From Patiria miniata (Eukaryota > Echinodermata > Asteroidea > Valvatida > Asterinidae), in the NCBI RefSeq assembly GCF_015706575.1, contig NW_024037053.1, positions 1,178,001 to 1,242,000 of the forward strand: DNA of 64,000 nucleotides, in the 5' to 3' direction. The position numbers and the translations under genes are program-made. This document shows positions 45,325-58,100 of the stretch, piece after piece. Under the pieces are notes generated by a model. The model saw only the letters and a program-made list of their open reading frames with translations, made no database searches and was not told the DNA's origin. How positions within the stretch are numbered: the first letter of the stretch is position 1; each line of letters begins with the position of its first letter.

Positions 45325-45834
45325 CCCCAGTTTCGTTTTTGTGCATTAAGTCCCATAGCAAGGGCTGTCAGCGCCGGCCGACATGGCTCTCATGTGTCTC
45401 GGTCTAAATGGACCTTAACATGGATGGATTTTGACAAACTATATCTTGTTGGATAGCGGATGATTGGGCCAACAAGCCCACAAATCGTCAAGGCTTGAGA
45501 CCTGAAACTTTTGGAGTGAGCTCCAGATGTAGGCACATGATGCCCCCAGTTTCGTTTTTGTGCAGTAAGTCCCATAGCAAGGGCTGTCAGCGCCAGCCGA
45601 CATGGTTCTCATGTGTCTCGGTCTAAATGTACCTTAACATGGATGGATTTTGACAAACTATATCTTTTTGGATAGCGGATGAATGGGCCAACAAGCCCAC
45701 AAATCGTCAAGGCTTCAGACCTGAAACTTTTGGAGTGAGCCCCAGATGTAGGCACATGATGCCCCCAGTTTCGTTTTTGTGCAGTAAGTCCCATAGCAAG
45801 GGCTGTCAGCGCCAGCCGACATGGCTCTCATGTG

Positions 45835-48800
45835 TCTCGGTCTAAATGTACCTTAACATGGATGGATTTGGACAAACTATATCTTGTTGGATAGCGGATG
45901 AATGGGCCAACAAGCCCACAAATCGTCAAGGCTTAAGACCTGAAACTTTTGGAGTGAGCCCCAGATGTAGGCACATGATGCCCCCAGTTTCGTTTTTGTG
46001 CAGTAAGTCCCATAGCAAGGGCTGTCAGCGCCAGCCGACATGGCTCTCATGTGTCTCGGTCTAAATGTACCTTAGCATGGATGGATTTTGACAAACTATA
46101 TCTTGTTGGATAGCGGATGAATGGGCCAACAAGCCCATAAATCGTCAAGGCTTCAGACCTGAAACTTTTGGAGTGAGCCCCAGATGTAGGCACATGATGC
46201 CCCCAGTTTCGTTTTTGTGCAGTAAGTCCCATAGCAAGGTCTGTCAGCGCCAGCCGATATGGCTCTCATGTGTCTCGGTCTAAATGTACCTTAGCATGAA
46301 TGGATTTTGACAAACTATATCTTGTTGGATAGCGGATGAATGGGCCAACAAGCCCACAAATCGTCAAGGCTTCAGACCTGAAACTTTTGGAGTGAGCCCC
46401 AGATGTAGGCACATGATGCCCCCAGTTTCGTTTTTGTGCAGTAAGTCCCATAGCAAGGTCTGTCAGCGCCAGCCGACATGGCTCTCATGTGTCTCGGTCT
46501 AAATGTACCTTAACATGGATGGATTTTGACAAACTATATCTTGTTGGATAGCGGATGAATGGGCCAACAAGCCCACAAATCGTCAAGGCTTCAGACCTGA
46601 AACTTTTGGAGTGAGCCCCAGATGTAGGCACATGATGCCCCCAGTTTCGTTTTTGTGCAGTAAGTCCCATAGCAAGGTCTGTCAGCGCCAGCCGACATGG
46701 CTCTCATGTGTCTCGGTCTAAATGTACCTTAACATGGATGGATTTTGACAAACTATATCTTGTTGGATAGCGGATGAATGGGCCAACAAGCCCACAAATC
46801 GTCAAGGCTTAAGACCTGAAACTTTTGGAGTGAGCCCCAGATGTAGGCACATGATGCCCCCAGTTTCGTTTTTGTGCAGTAAGTCCCATAGCAAGGGCTG
46901 TCAGCGCCAGCCGACATGGCTCTCATGTGTCTCGGTCTAAATGTACCTTAGCATGGATGGATTTTGACAAACTATATCTTGTTGGATAGCGGATGAATGG
47001 GCCAACAAGCCCATAAATCGTCAAGGCTTCAGACCTGAAACTTTTGGAGTGAGCCCCAGATGTAGGCACATGATGCCCCCAGTTTCGTTTTTGTGCAGTA
47101 AGTCCCATAGCAAGGGCTGTCAGCGCCAGCCGACATGGCTCTCATGTGTCTCGGTCTAAATGTACCTTAGCATGAATGGATTTTGACAAACTATATCTTT
47201 TTGGATAGCGGATGAATGGGCCAACAAGCCCACAAATCGTCAAGGCTTCAGACCTGAAACTTTTGGATCGAGCCCCAGATGTAGGCACATGATGCCCCCA
47301 GTTTCGTTTTTGTGCAGTAAGTCCCATAGCAAGGTCTGTCAGCGCCAGCCGACATGGCTCTCATGTGTCTCGGTCTAAATGTACCTTAACATGGATGGAT
47401 TTTGACAAACTATATCTTGTTGGATAGCAGATGAATGGGCCAACAAGCCCACAAATCGTCAAGGCTTCAGACCTGAAACTTTTGGAGTGAGCCCCAGATG
47501 TAGGCACATGATGCCCCCAGTTTCGTTTTTGTGCAGTAAGTCCCATAGCAAGGTCTGTCAGCGCCAGCCGACATGGCTCTCATGTGTCTCGGTCTAAATG
47601 TACCTTAACATGGATGGATTTTGACAAACTATATCTTGTTGGATAGCGGATGAATGGGTCAACAAGCCCACAAATCGTCAAGGCTTAAGACCTGAAACTT
47701 TTGGAGTGAGCCCCAGATGTAGGCACATGATGCCCCCAGTTTCGTTTTTGTGCAGTAAGTCCCATAGCAAGGGCTGTCAGCGCCAGCCGACATGGCTCTC
47801 ATGTGTCTCGGTCTAAATGTACCTTAGCATGGATGGATTTTGACAAACTATATCTTGTTGGATAGCGGATGAATGGGCCAACAAGCCCACAAATCGTCAA
47901 GGCTTCAGACCTGAAACTTTTGGAGTGAGCCCCAGATGTAGGCACATGATGCCCCCAGTTTCGTTTTTGTGCAGTAAGTCCCATAGCAAGGGCTGTCAGC
48001 GCCAGCCGACATGGCTCTCATGTGTCTCCGTCTAAATGTACCTTAACATGGATGGATTTTGACAAACTATATCTTTTTGGATAGCGGATGAATGGGCCAA
48101 CAAGCCCACAAATCGTCAAGGCTTCAGACCTGAAACTTTTGGAGTGATCCCCAGATGTAGGCACATGATGCCCCAGTTTCGTTTTTGTGCAGTAAGTCCC
48201 ATAGCAAGGGCTGTCAGCGCCAGCCGACATGGCTCTCATGTGTCTCGGTCTAAATGTACCTTAACATGGATGGATTTTGACAAACTATATCTTGTTGGAT
48301 AGCGGATGAATGGGCCAACAAGCCCACAAATCGTCAAGGCTTCAGACCTGAAACTTTTGGAGTGAGCTCCAGATGTAGGCACATGATGCCCCCAGTTTCG
48401 TTTTTGTGCAGTAAGTCCCATAGCAAGGGCTGTCAGCGCCAGCCGACATGGCTCTCATGTGTCTCCGTCTAAATGTACCTTAACATGGATGGATTTTGAC
48501 AAACTATATCTTGTTGGATAGCGGATGAATGGGCCAACAAGCCCACAAATCGTCAAGGCTTCAGACCTGAAACTTTTGGAGTGAGCCCCAGATGTAGGCA
48601 CATGATGCCCCCAGTTTCGTTTTTGTGCAGTAAGTCCCATAGCAAGGGCTGTCAGCGCCAGCCGACATGGCTCTCATGTGTCTCGGTCTAAATGTACCTT
48701 AACATGGATGGATTTTGACAAACTATATCTTTTGGATAGCGGATGAATGGGCCAACAAGCCCACAAATCGTCAAGGCTTCAGACCTGAAACTTTTGGAGT

Positions 48801-49100
48801 GAGCTCCAGATGTAGGCACATGATGCCCCCAGTTTCGTTTTTGTGCAGTAAGTCCCATAGCAAGGGCTGTCAGCGCCAGCCGACATGGCTCTCATGTGTC
48901 TCGGTCTAAATGTACCTTAACATGGATGGATTTTGACAAACTATATCTTTTTGGATAGCGGATGAATGGGCCAACAAGCCCACAAATCGTCAAGGCTTCA
49001 GACCTGAAACTTTTGGAGTGAGCTCCAGATGTAGGCACATGATGCCCCCAGTTTCGTTTTTGTGCAGTAAGTCCCATAGCAAGGGCTGTCAGCGCCAGCC
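45835..49100 (+). repeat. Higher-order satellite block, copy 2 (about 15 monomers)
   Basis: Repeats the variant order of 41600-45085 with one monomer missing: the unit equivalent to 43345-43563 is absent between 47.55 and 47.6 kb. Private changes include a single-base loss near 48173 and ttttggatagc near 48730. The sharing of rare variants in order shows a segmental duplication of the array, not independent mutation. Confidence 0.85.
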
Positions 49101-52100
49101 GACATGGCTCTCATGTGTCTCGGTCTAAATGTACCTTAACATGGATGGATTTTGACAAACTATATCTTGTTGGATAGCGGATGAATGGGCCAACAAGCCC
49201 ACAAATCGTCAAGGCTTCAGACCTGAAACTTTTGGAGTGAGCCCCAGATGTAGGCACATGATGCCCCCAGTTTCGTTTTTGTGCAGTAAGTCCCATAGCA
49301 AGGGCTGTCAGCGCCAGCCGACATGGCTCTCATGTGTCTCGGTCTAAATGTACCTTAACATGGATGGATTTTGACAAACTATATCTTGTTGGATAGCGGA
49401 TGAATGGGCCAACAAGCCCACAAATCGTCAAGGCTTCAGACCTGAAACTTTTGGAGTGAGCTCCAGATGTAGGCACATGATGCCCCCAGTTTCGTTTTTG
49501 TGCAGTAAGTCCCATAGCAAGGGCTGTCAGCGCCAGCCGACATGGCTCTCATGTGTCTCGGTCTAAATGTACCTTAACATGGATGGATTTTGACAAACTA
49601 TATCTTTTTGGATAGCGGATGAATGGGCCAACAAGCCCACAAATCGTCAAGGCTTCAGACCTGAAACTTTTGGAGTGAGCCCCAGATGTAGGCACATGAT
49701 GCCCCCAGTTTCGTTTTTGTGCAGTAAGTCCCATAGCAAGGGCTGTCAGCGCCAGCCGACATGGCTCTCATGTGTCTCGGTCTAAATGTACCTTAACATG
49801 GATGGATTTTGACAAACTATATCTTGTTGGATAGCGGATGAATGGGCCAACAAGCCCACAAATCGTCAAGGCTTCAGACCTGAAACTTTTGGAGTGAGCC
49901 CCAGATGTAGGCACATGATGCCCCCAGTTTCGTTTTTGTGCAGTAAGTCCCATAGCAAGGGCTGTCAGCGCCAGCCGACATGGCTCTCATGTGTCTCGGT
50001 CTAAATGTACCTTAACATGGATGGATTTTGACAAACTATATCTTGTTGGATAGCGGATGAATGGGCCAACAAGCCCACAAATCGTCAAGGCTTCAGACCT
50101 GAAACTTTTGGAGTGAGCCCCAGATGTAGGCACATGATGCCCCCAGTTTCGTTTTTGTGCAGTAAGTCCCATAGCAAGGGCTGTCAGCGCCAGCCGACAT
50201 GGCTCTCATGTGTCTCGGTCTAAATGTACCTTAACATGGATGGATTTTGACAAACTATATCTTGTTGGATAGCGGATGAATGGGCCAACAAGCCCACAAA
50301 TCGTCAAGGCTTCAGACCTGAAACTTTTGGAGTGAGCCCCAGATGTAGGCACATGATGCCCCCAGTTTCGTTTTTGTGCAGTAAGTCCCATAGCAAGGGC
50401 TGTCAGCGCCAGCCGACATGGCTCTCATGTGTCTCGGTCTAAATGTACCTTAACATGGATGGATTTTGACAAACTATATCTTGTTGGATAGCGGATGAAT
50501 GGGCCAACAAGCCCACAAATCGTCAAGGCTTCAGACCTGAAACTTTTGGAGTGAGCCCCAGATGTAGGCACATGATGCCCCCAGTTTCGTTTTTGTGCAG
50601 TAAGTCCCATAGCAAGGGCTGTCAGCGCCAGCCGACATGGCTCTCATGTGTCTCGGTCTAAATGTACCTTAACATGGATGGATTTTGACAAACTATATCT
50701 TGTTGGATAGCGGATGAATGGGCCAACAAGCCCACAAATCGTCAAGGCTTCAGACCTGAAACTTTTGGAGTGAGCTCCAGATGTAGGCACATGATGCCCC
50801 CAGTTTCGTTTTTGTGCAGTAAGTCCCATAGCAAGGGCTGTCAGCGCCAGCCGACATGGCTCTCATGTGTCTCGGTCTAAATGTACCTTAACATGGATGG
50901 ATTTTGACAAACTATATCTTGTTGGATAGCGGATGAATGGGCCAACAAGCCCACAAATCGTCAAGGCTTCAGACCTGAAACTTTTGGAGTGAGCTCCAGA
51001 TGTAGGCACATGATGCCCCCAGTTTCGTTTTTGTGCAGTAAGTCCCATAGCAAGGGCTGTCAGCGCCAGCCGACATGGCTCTCATGTGTCTCGGTCTAAA
51101 TGTACCTTAACATGGATGGATTTTGACAAACTATATCTTTTTGGATAGCGGATGAATGGGCCAACAAGCCCACAAATCGTCAAGGCTTCAGACCTGAAAC
51201 TTTTGGAGTGAGCCCCAGATGTAGGCACATGATGCCCCCAGTTTCGTTTTTGTGCAGTAAGTCCCATAGCAAGGGCTGTCAGCGCCAGCCGACATGGCTC
51301 TCATGTGTCTCGGTCTAAATGTACCTTAACATGGATGGATTTTGACAAACTATATCTTGTTGGATAGCGGATGAATGGGCCAACAAGCCCACAAATCGTC
51401 AAGGCTTCAGACCTGAAACTTTTGGAGTGAGCCCCAGATGTAGGCACATGATGCCCCCAGTTTCGTTTTTGTGCAGTAAGTCCCATAGCAAGGGCTGTCA
51501 GCGCCAGCCGACATGGCTCTCATGTGTCTCGGTCTAAATGTACCTTAACATGGATGGATTTTGACAAACTATATCTTTTTGGATAGCGGATGAATGGGCC
51601 AACAAGCCCACAAATCGTCAAGGCTTCAGACCTGAAACTTTTGGAGTGAGCCCCAGATGTAGGCACATGATGCCCCCAGTTTCGTTTTTGTGCAGTAAGT
51701 CCCATAGCAAGGGCTGTCAGCGCCAGCCGACATGGCTCTCATGTGTCTCGGTCTAAATGTACCTTAACATGGATGGATTTTGACAAACTATATCTTGTTG
51801 GATAGCGGATGAATGGGCCAACAAGCCCACAAATCGTCAAGGCTTCAGACCTGAAACTTTTGGAGTGAGCCCCAGATGTAGGCACATGATGCCCCCAGTT
51901 TCGTTTTTGTGCAGTAAGTCCCATAGCAAGGGCTGTCAGCGCCAGCCGACATGGCTCTCATGTGTCTCGGTCTAAATGTACCTTAACATGGATGGATTTT
52001 GACAAACTATATCTTGTTGGATAGCGGATGAATGGGCCAACAAGCCCACAAATCGTCAAGGCTTCAGACCTGAAACTTTTGGAGTGAGCTCCAGATGTAG

Positions 52101-55100
52101 GCACATGATGCCCCCAGTTTCGTTTTTGTGCAGTAAGTCCCATAGCAAGGGCTGTCAGCGCCAGCCGACATGGCTCTCATGTGTCTCGGTCTAAATGTAC
52201 CTTAACATGGATGGATTTTGACAAACTATATCTTGTTGGATAGCGGATGAATGGGCCAACAAGCCCACAAATCGTCAAGGCTTCAGACCTGAAACTTTTG
52301 GAGTGAGCCCCAGATGTAGGCACATGATGCCCCCAGTTTCGTTTTTGTGCAGTAAGTCCCATAGCAAGGGCTGTCAGCGCCAGCCGACATGGCTCTCATG
52401 TGTCTCGGTCTAAATGTACCTTAACATGGATGGATTTTGACAAACTATATCTTGTTGGATAGCGGATGAATGGGCCAACAAGCCCACAAATCGTCAAGGC
52501 TTCAGACCTGAAACTTTTGGAGTGAGCCCCAGATGTAGGCACATGATGCCCCCAGTTTCGTTTTTGTGCAGTAAGTCCCATAGCAAGGGCTGTCAGCGCC
52601 AGCCGACATGGCTCTCATGTGTCTCGGTCTAAATGTACCTTAACATGGATGGATTTTGACAAACTATATCTTGTTGGATAGCGGATGAATGGGCCAACAA
52701 GCCCACAAATCGTCAAGGCTTCAGACCTGAAACTTTTGGAGTGAGCCCCAGATGTAGGCACATGATGCCCCCAGTTTCGTTTTTGTGCAGTAAGTCCCAT
52801 AGCAAGGGCTGTCAGCGCCAGCCGACATGGCTCTCATGTGTCTCGGTCTAAATGTACCTTAACATGGATGGATTTTGACAAACTATATCTTGTTGGATAG
52901 CGGATGAATGGGCCAACAAGCCCACAAATCGTCAAGGCTTCAGACCTGAAACTTTTGGAGTGAGCCCAGATGTAGGCACATGATGCCCCCAGTTTCGTTT
53001 TTGTGCAGTAAGTCCCATAGCAAGGGCTGTCAGCGCCAGCCGACATGGCTCTCATGTGTCTCGGTCTAAATGTACCTTAACATGGATGGATTTTGACAAA
53101 CTATATCTTGTTGGATAGCGGATGAATGGGCCAACAAGCCCACAAATCGTCAAGGCTTCAGACCTGAAACTTTTGGAGTGAGCCCCAGATGTAGGCACAT
53201 GATGCCCCCAGTTTCGTTTTTGTGCAGTAAGTCCCATAGCAAGGGCTGTCAGCGCCAGCCGACATGGCTCTCATGTGTCTCGGTCTAAATGTACCTTAAC
53301 ATGGATGGATTTTGACAAACTATATCTTGTTGGATAGCGGATGAATGGGCCAACAAGCCCACAAATCGTCAAGGCTTCAGACCTGAAACTTTTGGAGTGA
53401 GCCCCAGATGTAGGCACATGATGCCCCCAGTTTCGTTTTTGTGCAGTAAGTCCCATAGCAAGGGCTGTCAGCGCCAGCCGACATGGCTCTCATGTGTCTC
53501 GGTCTAAATGTACCTTAACATGGATGGATTTTGACAAACTATATCTTGTTGGATAGCGGATGAATGGGCCAACAAGCCCACAAATCGTCAAGGCTTCAGA
53601 CCTGAAACTTTTGGAGTGAGCCCCAGATGTAGGCACATGATGCCCCCAGTTTCGTTTTTGTGCAGTAAGTCCCATAGCAAGGGCTGTCAGCGCCAGCCGA
53701 CATGGCTCTCATGTGTCTCGGTCTAAATGTACCTTAACATGGATGGATTTTGACAAACTATATCTTGTTGGATAGCGGATGAATGGGCCAACAAGCCCAC
53801 AAATCGTCAAGGCTTCAGACCTGAAACTTTTGGAGTGAGCCCCAGATGTAGGCACATGATGCCCCCAGTTTCGTTTTTGTGCAGTAAGTCCCATAGCAAG
53901 GGCTGTCAGCGCCAGCCGACATGGCTCTCATGTGTCTCGGTCTAAATGTACCTTAACATGGATGGATTTTGACAAACTATATCTTGTTGGATAGCGGATG
54001 AATGGGCCAACAAGCCCACAAATCGTCAAGGCTTCAGACCTGAAACTTTTGGAGTGAGCCCCAGATGTAGGCACATGATGCCCCCAGTTTCGTTTTTGTG
54101 CAGTAAGTCCCATAGCAAGGGCTGTCAGCGCCAGCCGACATGGCTCTCATGTGTCTCGGTCTAAATGTACCTTAACATGGATGGATTTTGACAAACTATA
54201 TCTTGTTGGATAGCGGATGAATGGGCCAACAAGCCCACAAATCGTCAAGGCTTCAGACCTGAAACTTTTGGAGTGAGCCCCAGATGTAGGCACATGATGC
54301 CCCCAGTTTCGTTTTTGTGCAGTAAGTCCCATAGCAAGGGCTGTCAGCGCCAGCCGACATGGCTCTCATGTGTCTCGGTCTAAATGTACCTTAACATGGA
54401 TGGATTTTGACAAACTATATCTTGTTGGATAGCGGATGAATGGGCCAACAAGCCCACAAATCGTCAAGGCTTCAGACCTGAAACTTTTGGAGTGAGCCCC
54501 AGATGTAGGCACATGATGCCCCCAGTTTCGTTTTTGTGCAGTAAGTCCCATAGCAAGGGCTGTCAGCGCCAGCCGACATGGCTCTCATGTGTCTCGGTCT
54601 AAATGTACCTTAACATGGATGGATTTTGACAAACTATATCTTGTTGGATAGCGGATGAATGGGCCAACAAGCCCACAAATCGTCAAGGCTTCAGACCTGA
54701 AACTTTTGGAGTGAGCCCCAGATGTAGGCACATGATGCCCCCAGTTTCGTTTTTGTGCAGTAAGTCCCATAGCAAGGGCTGTCAGCGCCAGCCGACATGG
54801 CTCTCATGTGTCTCGGTCTAAATGTACCTTAACATGGATGGATTTTGACAAACTATATCTTGTTGGATAGCGGATGAATGGGCCAACAAGCCCACAAATC
54901 GTCAAGGCTTCAGACCTGAAACTTTTGGAGTGAGCCCAGATGTAGGCACATGATGCCCCCAGTTTCGTTTTTGTGCAGTAAGTCCCATAGCAAGGGCTGT
55001 CAGCGCCAGCCGACATGGCTCTCATGTGTCTCGGTCTAAATGTACCTTAACATGGATGGATTTTGACAAACTATATCTTGTTGGATAGCGGATGAATGGG

Positions 55101-58100
55101 CCAACAAGCCCACAAATCGTCAAGGCTTCAGACCTGAAACTTTTGGAGTGAGCCCCAGATGTAGGCACATGATGCCCCCAGTTTCGTTTTTGTGCAGTAA
55201 GTCCCATAGCAAGGGCTGTCAGCGCCAGCCGACATGGCTCTCATGTGTCTCGGTCTAAATGTACCTTAACATGGATGGATTTTGACAAACTATATCTTGT
55301 TGGATAGCGGATGAATGGGCCAACAAGCCCACAAATCGTCAAGGCTTCAGACCTGAAACTTTTGGAGTGAGCCCCAGATGTAGGCACATGATGCCCCCAG
55401 TTTCGTTTTTGTGCAGTAAGTCCCATAGCAAGGGCTGTCAGCGCCAGCCGACATGGCTCTCATGTGTCTCGGTCTAAATGTACCTTAACATGGATGGATT
55501 TTGACAAACTATATCTTGTTGGATAGCGGATGAATGGGCCAACAAGCCCACAAATCGTCAAGGCTTCAGACCTGAAACTTTTGGAGTGAGCCCCAGATGT
55601 AGGCACATGATGCCCCCAGTTTCGTTTTTGTGCAGTAAGTCCCATAGCAAGGGCTGTCAGCGCCAGCCGACATGGCTCTCATGTGTCTCGGTCTAAATGT
55701 ACCTTAACATGGATGGATTTTGACAAACTATATCTTGTTGGATAGCGGATGAATGGGCCAACAAGCCCACAAATCGTCAAGGCTTCAGACCTGAAACTTT
55801 TGGAGTGAGCCCCAGATGTAGGCACATGATGCCCCCAGTTTCGTTTTTGTGCAGTAAGTCCCATAGCAAGGGCTGTCAGCGCCAGCCGACATGGCTCTCA
55901 TGTGTCTCGGTCTAAATGTACCTTAACATGGATGGATTTTGACAAACTATATCTTGTTGGATAGCGGATGAATGGGCCAACAAGCCCACAAATCGTCAAG
56001 GCTTCAGACCTGAAACTTTTGGAGTGAGCCCCAGATGTAGGCACATGATGCCCCCAGTTTCGTTTTTGTGCAGTAAGTCCCATAGCAAGGGCTGTCAGCG
56101 CCAGCCGACATGGCTCTCATGTGTCTCGGTCTAAATGTACCTTAACATGGATGGATTTTGACAAACTATATCTTGTTGGATAGCGGATGAATGGGCCAAC
56201 AAGCCCACAAATCGTCAAGGCTTCAGACCTGAAACTTTTGGAGTGAGCCCCAGATGTAGGCACATGATGCCCCCAGTTTCGTTTTTGTGCAGTAAGTCCC
56301 ATAGCAAGGGCTGTCAGCGCCAGCCGACATGGCTCTCATGTGTCTCGGTCTAAATGTACCTTAACATGGATGGATTTTGACAAACTATATCTTGTTGGAT
56401 AGCGGATGAATGGGCCAACAAGCCCACAAATCGTCAAGGCTTCAGACCTGAAACTTTTGGAGTGAGAGCCCAGATGTAGGCACATGATGCCCCCAGTTTC
56501 GTTTTTGTGCAGTAAGTCCCATAGCAAGGGCTGTCAGCGCCAGCCGACATGGCTCTCATGTGTCTCGGTCTAAATGTACCTTAACATGGATGGATTTTGA
56601 CAAACTATATCTTGTTGGATAGCGGATGAATGGGCCAACAAGCCCACAAATCGTCAAGGCTTCAGACCTGAAACTTTTGGAGTGAGCCCCAGATGTAGGC
56701 ACATGATGCCCCCAGTTTCGTTTTTGTGCAGTAAGTCCCATAGCAAGGGCTGTCAGCGCCAGCCGACATGGCTCTCATGTGTCTCGGTCTAAATGTACCT
56801 TAACATGGATGGATTTTGACAAACTATATCTTTTGGATAGCGGATGAATGGGCCAACAAGCCCACAAATCGTCAAGGCTTCAGACCTGAAACTTTTGGAG
56901 TGAGCCCCAGATGTAGGCACATGATGCCCCCAGTTTCGTTTTTGTGCAGTAAGTCCCATAGCAAGGGCTGTCAGCGCCAGCCGACATGGCTCTCATGTGT
57001 CTCGGTCTAAATGTACCTTAACATGGATGGATTTTGACAAACTATATCTTGTTGGATAGCGGATGAATGGGCCAACAAGCCCACAAATCGTCAAGGCTTC
57101 AGACCTGAAACTTTTGGAGTGAGCCCCAGATGTAGGCACATGATGCCCCCAGTTTCGTTTTTGTGCAGTAAGTCCCATAGCAAGGGCTGTCAGCGCCAGC
57201 CGACATGGCTCTCATGTGTCTCGGTCTAAATGTACCTTAACATGGATGGATTTTGACAAACTATATCTTGTTGGATAGCGGATGAATGGGCCAACAAGCC
57301 CACAAATCGTCAAGGCTTCAGACCTGAAACTTTTGGAGTGAGCCCCAGATGTAGGCACATGATGCCCCCAGTTTCGTTTTTGTGCAGTAAGTCCCATAGC
57401 AAGGGCTGTCAGCGCCAGCCGACATGGCTCTCATGTGTCTCGGTCTAAATGTACCTTAACATGGATGGATTTTGACAAACTATATCTTGTTGGATAGCGG
57501 ATGAATGGGCCAACAAGCCCACAAATCGTCAAGGCTTCAGACCTGAAACTTTTGGAGTGAGCCCCAGATGTAGGCACATGATGCCCCCAGTTTCGTTTTT
57601 GTGCAGTAAGTCCCATAGCAAGGGCTGTCAGCGCCAGCCGACATGGCTCTCATGTGTCTCGGTCTAAATGTACCTTAACATGGATGGATTTTGACAAACT
57701 ATATCTTGTTGGATAGCGGATGAATGGGCCAACAAGCCCACAAATCGTCAAGGCTTCAGACCTGAAACTTTTGGAGTGAGCCCCAGATGTAGGCACATGA
57801 TGCCCCCAGTTTCGTTTTTGTGCAGTAAGTCCCATAGCAAGGGCTGTCAGCGCCAGCCGACATGGCTCTCATGTGTCTCGGTCTAAATGTACCTTAACAT
57901 GGATGGATTTTGACAAACTATATCTTGTTGGATAGCGGATGAATGGGCCAACAAGCCCACAAATCGTCAAGGCTTCAGACCTGAAACTTTTGGAGTGAGC
58001 CCCAGATGTAGGCACATGATGCCCCCAGTTTCGTTTTTGTGCAGTAAGTCCCATAGCAAGGGCTGTCAGCGCCAGCCGACATGGCTCTCATGTGTCTCGG

